Position numbers and translations under genes: made by a program. Below the pieces are notes generated by a model. It saw nothing but the letters and a program-made list of their open reading frames with translations, did not search any database and was not told the DNA's origin. From contig NC_079428.1 of the NCBI RefSeq assembly GCF_026213295.1, forward strand, positions 8,566,039 through 8,630,038: 64,000 bases of DNA, written 5' to 3'. The stretch is from Gadus chalcogrammus (taxonomy: Eukaryota > Chordata > Actinopteri > Gadiformes > Gadidae). This document shows, one piece after another, positions 30,805 to 55,229 of this stretch (the stretch's first letter is position 1; each line of letters opens with the position of its first letter).

Positions 30805-32065
30805 TGAACAGTGGTGCAGTGGAGAGCATTGTTGGATAGCACTCTGGAGACCAGGGTTCAATTCCTGTTCAATTCCTGTTTACTGTATGTTAATTAACTA
30901 AAGGGTAAGTCAAGTAAGTCTAATAAGTCTGTAATGATATTTCTATTGAACTGATATAGCCTTCGACCACACTATGATCATAACCTCCATGGGGATGTGG
31001 AGAGAGCAGTTGGCAGACACTCCTGAGACCAGGGTTCAAGTCCAACTAATGCTCTCTAATGTTTTTTTCTATATCATGTGAGTTGTAAAGTCAAGTCTAA
31101 CTGCCGTCAACAAAATCGTCAAATCATCAAAACTCAGACGCAGGTTCGAAAATTATCGGGTAGGCGTCTTGGTGGTGCAGCGGTCAGGGCTGTTGGTTAA
31201 TGTTCTGTAGACTCTGGTTCGAGTCCCTGCTCACACGGCAACCAGAGGTACCTTAATGGATATGTCTTATTTCTCTATCATGTGAATGGTAAAGTCAAGT
31301 ATAACCTCCAATCACGGTCTTGATAGCGTCTTGGTGGTGAAGCGGTCAGAGGCAGTGGTGTAAAGCTCTGTAGACGAAGGTTCGAGTCCCCGCTCACACG
31401 GCCACCAGAGGTACGTAAATGGATACGTCTTATTTCTCAATCATGTGAATGGTAAAGCCAAGTATAACCTCCAAGCAGGTTCTGGTAAGCGTCTGGGTGG
31501 TGCAGCGGTCAGGGCTGTTGGTTAACGTTCTGTAGACTCCGGTTCGAGTCCCTGCGGCAACCAGCGGTACCTTAATGGATATGTCATATTTCTCTATCAT
31601 GTGAATGTTAAAGCCAAGTATAACCTCCAAAAATTATAGGGTAGGCGTCTTGGTGGTGCAGCGGGCAGGGCTGTTGGTTAACGTTCTGTAGACTCCGGTT
31701 CGAGTCCCTGCGGCAACCAGCGGTACCTTAATGGATATGTCATATTTCTCTATCATGTGAATGGTAAAGGCAAGTATAACCTCCAAAATATATAACCTGG
31801 TAAGGGTCTGGGTGGTGAAGCGGGCAGGGCTCTTGGGTAAAGCTCGGTAGACTCTGGTTCGAGTCCCTGCTCAAACGGCCACTGGTGGTACCATAATGGA
31901 TGCATCTTATTTCTCTATCATGTGAATGGTAAAGTCAAGTATATCCTCCAAACACATATTGGAGGCAGAGTCTTGGTGGTGCAGCGGTCAGGGCTGATGG
32001 TTAATGGTTAGTTAACGCCCTGTAGACTAAGGTTCGAGTCCCTGCTCACACGGCCACCGAGATGA
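30805..32065 (+). repeat. Tandem array of tRNA-like units, plus orientation (left arm)
   Basis: Eight or so units of about 150-165 bp each contain TGGTGGTGCAGCGG (A-box-like) and, about 40 nt later, GGTTCGAGTCCCTGC, which includes an exact B-box (GGTTCGANTCC). Each ends in a spacer with TCTCTATCATGTGAATGG and AAGTATAACCTCCAA. The two outermost units are more diverged (GGTTCAATTCC, GGTTCAAGTCC). Acceptor and T stems do not pair properly, so these are tRNA-derived or SINE-like satellites rather than tRNA genes. Pol III transcription is possible but unproven. Confidence 0.85.
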
Positions 32066-32134
32066 GAATACACCAAGGTCGGCTCCTCCACGTTGGCGCG
32101 TATCCCAGAACCCCACCTCCCCTTCTCCGGGGGG

Positions 32135-32247
32135 GGTGGGGGGGGGGCAAAGACTAAAGGGGTCTTGGTACTTGTGGCAAGGACTAAAGGGGTCTTGGTA
32201 CTTGTGGCAAGGACTAAAGGGGTCTTGCTACTTGTGGCAAGGACTAC
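32135..32247 (+). repeat. Short tandem repeat of 31 bp, three copies
   Basis: The unit AAGGGGTCTTGGTACTTGTG plus about 11 bases is repeated three times, next to a G-rich run at 32130-32148. It is mirrored at 55230-55325. Related sequence lies at 33990-34060 and 53930-54030, the other edge of the low-complexity block. Confidence 0.85.
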
Positions 32248-32249
32248 TA

Positions 32250-33985
32250 TTTTACTTTTCCCATTATAACTTTTTTCAAAGGGATGTTACTATGTTACTT
32301 ATTCATCACTTATTTTTGACTTTTTAAAAGTTTCCCTTTTTTGATGAAACTTTTTAAAAGTTATATTTTATGTTTTTTTTTAAATGTTTTTTTTCTGTTT
32401 TCTGTTTTTTTTTGAATTTTTTTTTTTATTGTGGTTTTTTTTTTTAAAAAATGTTGTTTTGAAAAATAATACCCTTTTTTACATGATTTTTTTTTAAAAA
32501 ACAAAAGGTTTTTTTTAATAAAAAAGTTGTTTTTTTGTATTTTTTTAAAAAAAGGTGTATTAAAATTTTGTTTTTTTTGTGAAAAAGGGTGTTTTTTAAA
32601 AAAAAGTTTGTTTTTTAAAAAAAAAGTGTTTTTTGTGTATATTTCTGTTTTTTTGGATAAAAAATGGGTTTTTTTTTTTTTAAAGGTGTTTTTTTTTTAA
32701 AAAAATGCGGTTTTTTTTAAAAAATTGTTTTTTTTTAGAAAAGGGTTTTCTTTTCTTTTTAAACAAATGGTGTTTTTTTAGAAAAGGGTTTTCTTTTCTT
32801 TTTAAACAAATGGTGTTTTTTTTTTAAAAAGGGTGTTTTTTTTGAAAAAAGGTTGTTTTTTGTGTTTTTTATTTTAAAAGAAAATGTTTTTTTTGTAAAA
32901 AAGGGTCTTTTTGTTAAAAAATGTGTTTTTGTGTATATTTGTGTTTTTTAAGTGTTTTTTTTGTAAAAAAACTTTTTTTTTTTTTAAAGGTTGTTTTTGG
33001 TGTTTTTTTTTTGTGGCAAGGACTACTATTTTACTTTTCCCATTATAACTTTTTTCAAAGGGAAACTTTCAAAAAGTATCACTTATTTTTGACTTTTTAA
33101 AAGTTTCCCTTTTTTGATGAAACTTTTCAAGTTATATATATATTTTATGGTTTTTTTTTAAATGTTTTTTTTGTGTTTTCTGTTTTTTTTTTTAAAAATG
33201 TTTTTATTGTGGGTTTTTTTTGGAAAAAAATGTTGTTTTGAAAAAAAATACCCTTTTTTACATGATTTTTTTTTAAAAAACAAAAGGTTTTTTTTAATAA
33301 AAAAGTTGTTTTTTTGTATTTTTTGTTTAAAAAGGTGTTTAAAATTTTGTTTTTTTTGTGAAAAAGGGTGTTTTTTAAAAAAAAATGTTTTTTTTTTTAA
33401 AAAAAGTGTTTTTTGTGTATATTTGTGTTTTTTTGGATAAAAAATGGGTGTTTTTTTTTTTAAAGGTTGTTTTTGGTGGGTTTTTTTTATTAAAAAAAGG
33501 TTTTTTTTTTTTAAAGGTGTTTTTTTAAAAAAAAAAGCGTTTTTTTTTAAAAAATGGTTTTTTTTTAGAAAAGGGTTTTCTTTTCTTTTTAAACAAATGG
33601 TGTTTTTTTTTAAAAAGGGTGTTTTTTGTGTTTTTTATTTTAAAAGAAAATGTTTTTTTTGTAAAAAAGGGTCTTTTTGTTAAAAAAAGTGTTTTTGTGT
33701 ATATTTGTGTTTTTTAAGTGTTTTTTTGTAAAAAAACTTTTTTTTTTTTTTAAAGGTTGTTTTTGGTGTTTTTTTTTAATTAAAAAAAAACTGTTTTTTT
33801 AAAAAGAAACCTAAAAAAAAATGTTTTTTTAAAAAAAGGTTTTTTTTTTAGAAAAGGGTTTTCTTTTTAAACAAATTGTGTTTTTTTTTTAAAAAGGGTG
33901 TTTTTTTTAAAAAATGTTGTTTTTTGTGTTTTTAAAAAATGTGTTTTTTGTGTATTGTTTGTGTTTTTTGTTAGTTTTTTTTTCC
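32250..33985. repeat. T-tract/A-tract low-complexity block (left arm, 1.7 kb)
   Basis: Alternating T6-12 and A4-8 runs are separated by GGGTG, GGTTG or GTG, with longer internal repetition: the block with CCCATTATAACTTTTTTCAA recurs at 32260 and 33038. It is flanked on each side by tRNA-like units that point towards it. The right-arm equivalent (about 54070-55205) is about 0.6 kb shorter. Any phenylalanine-rich open frames here are composition artefacts. Confidence 0.9.
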
Positions 33986-34139
33986 AAGAAAGGTGATTAG
34001 GGGGCTCTATAATGTGGGCCAAGGGATGTTCAAAAAAGTAGCAAGACCCTATTAGTCCTAACACCCCCCCCAGCCCCTCTGAAGGGGGGGATGGGAGGGT
34101 TCTGCCACATTGGGGACCGTTTGGGGGTACTCCCTTCTT

Positions 34140-36560
34140 GGTGGCCGGGTGAGCGGGGACTCGAACCTGAGTCTATAGAGCGTTAACTAACCGTTAACCA
34201 TCAGCCCTGACCGCTGCACCACCAAGACGCTTACCAGTATGTGTTTGGAGGTTATACTTGACTTTACCATTCACATGATTGAGAAATAAGATGTAACCAG
34301 GTAAGGTACCTCTGGTTGCCGTGTCTCATAGTGTCTGAATGCTCAACATTCTTATTAGCCATACGTGCATGCAGGGACTCAAACCTGAGTCTACAGAGCG
34401 TTAACCGACAGCCCTGACCGCTTCACCACCAAGACGCCATGGTGGTGGTCATAGTTGACTTTACAGCCACCAAGGTGGCTTACCTTTTCCAAAGGTCATA
34501 CTTGACTTTACAGCCACCATGGTAACTGTGTGAGCGGGGACTCGAACCTTAGTCTACAGAGCGTTAACCATCAGCCCTGACCGCTGCACCACCAAGACGC
34601 TTACCAGAACATGTTTGGAGGTTATACTTGACTTTACCATTCACATGATAGAGAAATAAGACATATCCATTAAGGTACCTCTGGTTGCCGCAGGGACTTG
34701 AACCAGAGTCTACAGAACGTTAACCAACAGCCCTGACCGCTTCACCACCAAGACGCCTCTCTGATTATTTTTGGAGGTTATACTTGACTTTACCATTCAC
34801 ATGATAGAGAAATAAGATGTATCCAATATGGTACCCTGACCGCTGCACCACCCAGATGCTTACTAGTACGTGTTTGGAGGTTATACTTGACTTTACCATT
34901 CACATGATAGAGAAATAAGATGCATCCATTACTGTACCTCTTGAACCCCGGTTCGGATCAGGGAACCTGAACCATAGTGCCTGAATGCTCAACATTCTTA
35001 TTAGCCGTGCGTGCATGCGGGGACTCAAACCTGAGTCTACAGAGCATTAACTAACCGTTAACCATCAGCCCTGACCGCTGCACCACCAAGACGCATACCA
35101 GTACGTGTTTGGAGGTTATACTTGACTTTACCATTCACATGATAGAGAAATAAGATGTATCCATTAACGTACCTCTGGTGGCCGTGAGAGCGAGGACTCG
35201 AACCTGAGTCTACAGAGCGTTAACCGACAGCCCTGACCGCTGCACCACCAAGACGCTCATCAGAACGTGCTTGGAGGTTATACTTGCCTTTACCATTCAC
35301 ATGATTGAGAAGTAAGATGTATCCATTTACGTACCTCTGGTTGCCGTGTGAGCGGGGACTCGAACCTGAGTCTACAGTGTGTTAACCATCAGCCCTGACC
35401 GCTGCACCACCAAGACGCTTACCGGTACATGTTTGGAGGTTATACTTGACTTTACCATTCACATGATAGAGAAATAAGATGTATCCTGTACGGTACCTCA
35501 TGAACCCTGGTTCTGAGCAGGGCACCTGAACCTACATAGTGTCTGGCAGCTCATCATTCTTATTAGCCGTGCGTGCGGGGACTCGAACATGAGTCTACAG
35601 AGCATTAACCAACAGCCCTGACCGCTGCACCACCAAGACACTGACCAGAGCTTTTTTGGAGGTTATACTTGACTTTACCATTCACATGAGCAGGGCATGT
35701 AAATGGGTTGAGGAGCAGGGCACCTCAACCTACATAGTGTCTGAAAGCTCGTCATTCTTATTAGCCGTGCGTGCGGGGACTCGAACCTGAGTCTACAGAG
35801 CTTTAACCAACCGTTAACCACCAGCCCTGACCGCTTCACCACCAAGACGCATAGCAGAGCGTGCTTGGAGGTTATACTTGGCTTTACCATTCACATGATA
35901 GAGAAATAAGATGTATCCATTACGGTACCTCTTGAACCCCGGTTCGGAGCAGGGAACCTGAACCATAGTGTCGGAATGCTCATCATTCTTAGCCGTGTGC
36001 GCATGCGGGGACTCAAACCGGAGTATACAGAGCGTTACCCAACAGCCCTGACCGCTGCACCACCAAGACACTTTCCAGATTATGTTTGGAGGTTATACTT
36101 GACTTTACCATTCACATGATGGAGAAATACGATGTATCCATTACGGGACTCAAACCTGCACCTGCAGAGTGTTAACCCTCTTGAATATAAAGTGCATTAT
36201 AAATACAATTTATTATTAACCCACAACCCATACCGCCACACCACCAAGACACAGATTAGGAAGTTATAATTGACTTCACAATACACAGTGTCTGAAAGCT
36301 CATCATGACCGTCATCATGACCGTGCGAGCAGGGACTCGAACCTGCACCTGCAGAGTGTTAACCCACAGCTCTCTCCACTTCCCCATGGAGATTGGCATC
36401 AATCTTTGGTCGAAGGCTATATCCATCAGTTCAATAGAAATATCATTACAGACTTTACAGACTTATTAGACTTACTAGACTTACCCTTTAGTTAATTCAC
36501 ATAAATTTAACAGGAATTTGCACTCTGGTCTCCAGAGTGCTATCCAATAGTGCTCTCCAC
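34140..36560 (-). repeat. Tandem array of tRNA-like units, minus orientation (left arm)
   Basis: About 12-14 units of the same family as 30805-32065 lie in the opposite orientation (GCACCACCAAGACGC and GGGACTCGAACCTGAGTC are the inverse A- and B-box regions). Some units are partial. The array is about 0.85 kb longer than its mirror at 52262-53845, so copy number differs between the arms. Confidence 0.85.
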
Positions 36561-36639
36561 TGCACCTAATAATATATATAATAATATATACATACATTCA
36601 TACCCTACACACTCTGGAGATTAGATTAATTATATTTAA

Positions 36640-36785
36640 ATTATTATGACCATGGAGCCTTTATTTGCATGGGTTTACATTTCGGTCCGTGTAGCATGGA
36701 AAAATCAGAGAAAAACTCCCGTTCTTTTTATTTATTGTCAGTTTTTGAGGAGGTGCTTCAAAAATGCAGCGCTATATAAAACCTA
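36640..36785. repeat. Dispersed repeat, copy B
   Basis: Same family as 29950-30240, starting TTAAATTATTATGACCATGG and running to the (TTA)n run at 36788-36808. Confidence 0.7.
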
Positions 36786-37259
36786 TGTATTATTATTATT
36801 ATTATTATCCAAAATCTATAAATGGTATGTTGCGCCAAAAAAATTTGCGTACACGAGCTCAGACCTGACGTGAGATTTCATCGCAGCCTGCGCTCACGTT
36901 CAAATTGATAAATGTCAACGTTGACCATTTTACGCACGTTTTCTGTCGTACGCTCGTTTGATAAATGAGGGCCAATGTGTTGGAGCCAGAGACGGCAGGA
37001 AGCCACCGCTGCTGCTGCCATCCCTACAGCTGAAAGGGTGAGTCAGAGTTCCGCCAGGCAACAGCTCTTTTCTACGCTGCTTATGAGGTCATGTGAGCAT
37101 AAATATCGCAACTGAAAGACAACGTATTCCGTGACATCCAATTTGCGTCCTCTGTCTCAGGAAGTCACAAAACGAACACTCAATTTATTCATCAATATTA
37201 AAATAAATGCGGTGGTCATCTATGAACCGTAAAATAATAAATACGAATGAAACCCTTTG
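36786..37259. other. Region just beyond the kdm6b 3' end, with repeat debris
   Basis: Contains a short (ATT)n run, sequence like fish transposon ends, and a unit related to 28620-28740. About 109 bp at 36899-37007 are missing from the right arm. Confidence 0.5.
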
Positions 37260-38758
37260 AGTTTATCAAAAAGCGTTTATTAATATTCATAGTAATGTCA
37301 CACAAGTTCACAAAGTGTTTTAAGACATGTCTGGCTCAGTTTGGTGTGTGTGTGTATGCAAGTGTTGGTGTGTAAATTCTTTAAACAGTGCAGTTTTAAA
37401 TAATCGACCACAAAGGGAAATAGAGGGGGAAGGTGTATTGCAACAGGAAAAATAGAAATCTCATTTAAAAAGATAACGAACAAGGAAAAACAAAAAAAAA
37501 GTGTTCAAAAATAACATTTAGCACCATCTATCCCATAGTATTCAACAGATAATATCATTAAAATCTCATCTTAATAAGTACCCTGCCCCCTATGGAATAA
37601 AAAAAATCATAAACCCAGAAGAGAAATGAAAACACGATAAACAAAATAACTGTTTCTCATCTCTAATAAACACACACACACACACACACAATGACAGCGT
37701 TCTGTGAGTAGTATCGTCTATGTGAGCTACAGGGGAAACGTGGTGTTATGTCCAAGATAAAGATGGAGGGGGGGAGAGAGACAAGCACCAGGTAAACAGT
37801 AGTCCCTCGCCCGACCTCGTATTTCTTTAGTCCACACTTTATACCAAACAGACACAAAGGGGACACTTAGCACCTTTTGATGAACGATCCTATGGAGAAA
37901 ACCAATGTCCAATAAATAGAAGAGAAACACTTTTAAATAAAGGAAAGAGGAACAGAGACATGTACAATGTAAGGGGAAACATTCGGCAGTTATGATATAG
38001 ACACACAAACAAAGCCCACTTGATGACGATCGCTTTTAGACAATTACAACCTGATGGCCAATATTAACTCTCAACAAGGAAATAAAATATGTAGAATGTC
38101 ATAATAAAAACAAGATTCACACATCACGATTCTGAATGACAAAAAGAAAATTCAAGATGAAGTCCTGAAAAAAACCAAAGTCTATGCAACCCGTATGTTT
38201 TGAAGCATTCCAAACCGTTTTTTTCTCATATTCTTAATGCTTTAGAAAATGTTCATATCTCTATTCTTAGTATTTTTCTAAATACAAGTGACAAGGCCAA
38301 TGTGGTATATATCTAGGCTGATCTAGTTTAGAAAAAAACTCAACACAATAAATTATTTTTTTCTCATAAAAGCACTCCACGATAATCGCAAACAGCATGT
38401 ACAAAATTCAGTATTCAACACGGTAAAAAAAAACAATTAAAACATGCCGTCAGACCGCTCCTATGTCGTTTGTTCAATGGCAGCACTGACTGCACCGTGG
38501 TCGTCAAGTTTACCGTTGCCAGGGCAACTGGCTGGCGGAGTGCACCTTCTGAGAGTAAACTGGCGTTTTTTTGATTGGCGGTTTTTGAATGCTATGTAAA
38601 CTGGTATTTTCCGTTGGCTGTTCGGCAAGTATTAGCAGTAGTAAAAAAGAAAAAAAGTTTTTTTTTTTTTTTTTATAATGACGGTTGCAAAGTGAAATGC
38701 TGTGTTTTGTCCCGGCTGGGAGGAGTTTTGGTTATGACTGAGAGGAGGTGGAGGGCTG
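37260..38758 (-). other. kdm6b 3' untranslated region, left copy
   Basis: About 1.5 kb follow the stop codon in gene sense. An AATAAA signal (TTTATT at 37276-37281 on the plus strand) lies near the end, with (CA)n at 37670-37690. No other gene is visible. Confidence 0.75.
37276..37281 (-). terminator. Polyadenylation signal AATAAA, kdm6b left copy
   Basis: AATAAA in gene sense, about 1.48 kb after the stop codon. It is exactly mirrored at 51678-51683. Confidence 0.65.
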
Positions 38759-50201
<11,443 letters not shown>

Positions 50202-51700
50202 CAGCCCTCCACCTCCTCTCAGTCATAACCAAAACTCCTCCCAGCCGGGACAAAACACAGCATTTCACTTTGCAACCGTCATTATAAAAAAAAAAAAAAA
50301 ACTTTTTTTCTTTTTTACTACTGCTAATACTTGCCGAACAGCCAACGGAAAATACCAGTTTACATAGCATTCAAAAACCGCCAATCAAAAAAACGCCAGT
50401 TTACTCTCAGAAGGTGCACTCCGCCAGCCAGTTGCCCTGGCAACGGTAAACTTGACGACCACGGTGCAGTCAGTGCTGCCATTGAACAAACGACATAGGA
50501 GCGGTCTGACGGCATGTTTTAATTGTTTTTTTTTACCGTGTTGAATACTGAATTTTGTACATGCTGTTTGCGATTATCGTGGAGTGCTTTTATGAGAAAA
50601 AAATAATTTATTGTGTTGAGTTTTTTTCTAAACTAGATCAGCCTAGATATATACCACATTGGCCTTGTCACTTGTATTTAGAAAAATACTAAGAATAGAG
50701 ATATGAACATTTTCTAAAGCATTAAGAATATGAGAAAAAAACGGTTTGGAATGCTTCAAAACATACGGGTTGCATAGACTTTGGTTTTTTTCAGGACTTC
50801 ATCTTGAATTTTCTTTTTGTCATTCAGAATCGTGATGTGTGAATCTTGTTTTTATTATGACATTCTACATATTTTATTTCCTTGTTGAGAGTTAATATTG
50901 GCCATCAGGTTGTAATTGTCTAAAAGCGATCGTCATCAAGTGGGCTTTGTTTGTGTGTCTATATCATAACTGCCGAATGTTTCCCCTTACATTGTACATG
51001 TCTCTGTTCCTCTTTCCTTTATTTAAAAGTGTTTCTCTTCTATTTATTGGACATTGGTTTTCTCCATAGGATCGTTCATCAAAAGGTGCTAAGTGTCCCC
51101 TTTGTGTCTGTTTGGTATAAAGTGTGGACTAAAGAAATACGAGGTCGGGCGAGGGACTACTGTTTACCTGGTGCTTGTCTCTCTCCCCCCCTCCATCTTT
51201 ATCTTGGACATAACACCACGTTTCCCCTGTAGCTCACATAGACGATACTACTCACAGAACGCTGTCATTGTGTGTGTGTGTGTGTGTGTTTATTAGAGAT
51301 GAGAAACAGTTATTTTGTTTATCGTGTTTTCATTTCTCTTCTGGGTTTATGATTTTTTTTATTCCATAGGGGGCAGGGTACTTATTAAGATGAGATTTTA
51401 ATGATATTATCTGTTGAATACTATGGGATAGATGGTGCTAAATGTTATTTTTGAACACTTTTTTTTTGTTTTTCCTTGTTCGTTATCTTTTTAAATGAGA
51501 TTTCTATTTTTCCTGTTGCAATACACCTTCCCCCTCTATTTCCCTTTGTGGTCGATTATTTAAAACTGCACTGTTTAAAGAATTTACACACCAACACTTG
51601 CATACACACACACACCAAACTGAGCCAGACATGTCTTAAAACACTTTGTGAACTTGTGTGACATTACTATGAATATTAATAAACGCTTTTTGATAAACTC
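50202..51700 (+). other. kdm6b 3' untranslated region, right copy
   Basis: Mirror of 37260-38758, with an A-run near 50286-50300, (GT)n at 51271-51290 and AATAAA at 51678. Confidence 0.75.
51678..51683 (+). terminator. Polyadenylation signal AATAAA, kdm6b right copy
   Basis: AATAAA 1.48 kb after the TGA of the right kdm6b copy, matching the left arm. Confidence 0.65.
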
Positions 51701-52261
51701 AAAGGGTTTCATTCGTATTTATTATTTTACGGTTCATAGATGACCACCGCATTTATTTTAATATTGATGAATAAATTGAGTGTTCGTTTTGTGACTTCCT
51801 GAGACAGAGCGCAAATTGGATGTCACGGAATACGTTGTCTTTCAGTTGCGATATTTATGCTCACATGACCTCATAAGCAGCGTAGAAAAGAGCTGTTGCC
51901 TGGCGGAACTCTGACTCACCCTTTCAGCTGTAGGGATGGCAGCAGCAGCGTGAGCGCAGGCTGCGATGAAATCTCAGCTCGTGTACGCAATTTTTTTTGG
52001 CGCAACATACCATTTATAGATTTTGGATAATAATAATAATAATACATAGGTTTTATATAGCGCTGCATTTTTGAAGCACCTCCTCAAAAACTGACAATAA
52101 ATAAAAAGAACGGGAGTTTTTCTTTGATTTTTCCATGCTACACGGACCGAAATGTAAACCCATGCAAATAAAGGCTCCATGGTCATAATAATTTAAATAT
52201 AATTAATCTAATCTCCAGAGTGTGTAGGGTATGAATGTATGTATATATTATTATATATATT
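51700..52261. repeat. Post-kdm6b repeat debris (right arm)
   Basis: Mirror of 36560-37260, including the dispersed repeat at 52040-52200. It lacks about 109 bp present in the left arm, with the junction near 51949. Confidence 0.6.
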
Positions 52262-53845
52262 ATTAGGTGCAGTGGAGAGCACTATTGGATAGCACTCTGG
52301 AGACCAGAGTGCAAATTCCTGTTAAATTTATGTGAATTAACTAAAGGGTAAGTCTAGTAAGTCTAATAAGTCTGTAAAGTCTGTAATGATATTTCTATTG
52401 AACTGATGGATATAGCCTTCGACCAAAGATTGATGCCAATCTCCATGGGGAAGTGGAGAGAGCTGTGGGTTAACACTCTGCAGGTGCAGGTTCGAGTCCC
52501 TGCTCGCACGGTCATGATGACGGTCATGATGAGCTTTCAGACACTGTGTATTGTGAAGTCAATTATAACTTCCTAATCTGTGTCTTGGTGGTGTGGCGGT
52601 ATGGGTTGTGGGTTAATAATAAATTGTATTTATAATGCACTTTATATTCAAGAGGGTTAACACTCTGCAGGTGCAGGTTTGAGTCCCGTAATGGATACAT
52701 CGTATTTCTCCATCATGTGAATGGTAAAGTCAAGTATAACCTCCAAACATAATCTGGAAAGTGTCTTGGTGGTGCAGCGGTCAGGGCTGTTGGGTAACGC
52801 TCTGTATACTCCGGTTTGAGTCCCCGCATGCGCACACGGTTAAGAATGATGAGCATTCCGACACTATGGTTCAGGTTCCCTGCTCCGAACCGGGGTTCAA
52901 GAGGTACCGTAATGGATACATCTTATTTCTCTATCATGTGAATGGTAAAGCCAAGTATAACCTCCAAGCACGCTCTGCTATGCGTCTTGGTGGTGAAGCG
53001 GTCAGGGCTGGTGGTTAACGGTTGGTTAAAGCTCTGTAGACTCAGGTTCGAGTCCCCGCACGCACGGCTAATAAGAATGACGAGCTTTCAGACACTATGT
53101 AGGTTGAGGTGCCCTGCTCCTCAACCCATTTACATGCCCTGCTCATGTGAATGGTAAAGTCAAGTATAACCTCCAAAAATGCTCTGGTCAGTGTCTTGGT
53201 GGTGCAGCGGTCAGGGCTGTTGGTTAATGCTCTGTAGACTCATGTTCGAGTCCCCGCACGCACGGCTAATAAGAATGATGAGCTGCCAGACACTATGTAG
53301 GTTCAGGTGCCCTGCTCAGAACCAGGGTTCATGAGGTACCGTACAGGATACATCTTATTTCTCTATCATGTGAATGGTAAAGTCAAGTATAACCTCCAAA
53401 CATGTACTGGTAAGCGTCTGGGTGGTGCAGCGGTCAGGGCTGTTGGTTAACACTCTGTCGACTCAGGTTCGAGTCCTCGCTCTCACGGCCACCAGAGGTA
53501 CGTTAATGGATACATCTTATTTCTCAATCATGTGAATGGTAAAGTCAAGTATAACCTCCAAACATGTACTGGTATGCGTCTTGGTGGTGCAGCGGTCAGG
53601 GCTGATGGGTAACGGTTACTTAACGCTCTGTAGACTCAGGTTCGAGTCCTCGCTCTCACGGCCACCAGAGGTACGTTAATGGATACATCTTATTTCTCTA
53701 TCATGTGAATGGTAAAGTCAAGTATAACCTCCAAACACGTACTGGTATGCGTCTTGGTGGTGCAGCGGTCAGGGCTGATGGGTAACGGTTACTTAACGCT
53801 CTGTAGACTCAGGTTCGAGTCCCCGCTCACCCGGCCACCAAGAAG
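52262..53845 (+). repeat. Tandem tRNA-like array, plus orientation (right arm)
   Basis: These units have TGGTGGTGCAGCGGTCAGG and GGTTCGAGTCC, as in the left arm's minus-oriented array, but with fewer copies. The last two or three units (53560-53830) are nearly identical to each other, suggesting recent unit duplication. Confidence 0.85.
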
Positions 53846-54069
53846 GGAGTACCCCCTAACGGTCCCCAACGTGGCAGAACCCCACCCCCTCCTCTGGGGG
53901 GGGTGGGGTTCTGCCACGGGTAAGGACTAATGGGGGTCTTGCTACTTGCGGGAAGGAGGGGGTCTTGCTACTTGCGGTAAGGACTTAAGGGGTCCTTCAG
54001 GGGCTGGGGTGTTAGGACTAAAAGGGTCTTGCTACTTTTATGAACATCCCACCCACCCATTATAGAGCC

Positions 54070-55205
54070 CCCTAATCACCTTGCTTGAAAAAAACTAACA
54101 GAAAATACAAAAAAAACACTTCTTTTTTTTAAAAAAACACCTTTTTTTTAAAAAACACCTTTTTTTTTTAAATATAAAGTTTTTTTAAAAAAACCACCCT
54201 TTTTTTAAAAAAAACCACCCTTTTTTTTAAAAAAAACACCCTTTTTTTTAAAAAAAAACATTTTTTCAAAAAAAACAGTATTTTTTAAAAAAAAAAACAC
54301 TTTTTACAAAAAACACCTTTAAAAAAAGGTTTTTTAAAAAAAAAAACTTTTTAAAAAAGTGTTTTTTAAAAAAAAGAAACCTTTTTTAAAAAGAAATAAA
54401 TAAAATGTTAAAAAACAAAACAAAATTTTTCAAAAAAAAGACCTTTTTTAAAAAAAACAACATTTTTAAAAAACACAAAAACAATTTTTTTAAAAAAAAA
54501 CCACCTTTTTAAAAAAAAAAACACAAAAAATAATTTTTTTCCAAAAAAAACCACCTTTTTTTTTCCAAAAAAAAAACCAATTTTTTTTAAAAAAAACACC
54601 AAAGAACATTTTTTCTAAAAAAACAACAAAATAACACAAAAAACACAAACCAAAAAAAAAAAAAAAATATATAACTTTTAAAAAGTTTCATCAAAGGGAA
54701 ACTTTCAAAAAGTGTTACTTAAAGAAAATTTCCCTTTGAAAAAAAGGGGGCTTTTTATTTAAAAAAAAACACTTTCTTTTAAAAAAAAACCTTTCTTTAA
54801 AAAAAAAAAAAAAATTTCACAAAAAAAACATTTTCTTTTAAAAAAAACAACCTTTTTTAAAAAAAAAACCACCAAAGACAACATTTTCCCAAAAAAAAAA
54901 AAACCTTTTTTTTTTAAAAAACACCCTTTATCACAAAAAAACCAAAATTTTAAACACCTTTTTTAAAAAAAATACAAAAAAACAACTTTTTTATTAAAAA
55001 AAACCTTTTGTTTTTTAAAAAAAAATCATGTAAAAAAGGGTATTTTTTTTCAAAACAACATTTTTTCCAAAAAAAAACAGAAAACACAAAAAAAAACATT
55101 TAAAAAAAAACATAATATATAACTTTTAAAAAGTTTCATCAAAAAGGGAAACTTTTAAAAAGTCAAAAATAAGTGATACTTTTTGAAAGTTTCCCTTTGA
55201 AAAAA
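54070..55205. repeat. A-tract/T-tract low-complexity block (right arm, 1.1 kb)
   Basis: Reverse-complement counterpart of 32250-33985: A/T runs separated by CACC, CAACC or CCACC. It differs substantially in length and internal order from the left-arm block. Confidence 0.88.
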
Positions 55206-55229
55206 GTTATAATGGGAAAAGTAACATAG

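Noticed and set aside
33162..33683. Phe/Lys-rich open frames in the low-complexity block
   Set aside because: Runs of T and A translate to F and K. There is no codon structure or conservation between arms.
30805..36560. Functional tRNA genes
   Set aside because: B-boxes are present, but the acceptor and T stems do not pair, the unit is not a clean cloverleaf, and no terminator-spaced 3' end is seen. The units look like a tRNA-derived satellite.
30805..36560. CRISPR-like regularly spaced repeats
   Set aside because: The genome is a vertebrate one, and both units and spacers are repeated, so this is an ordinary tandem array.
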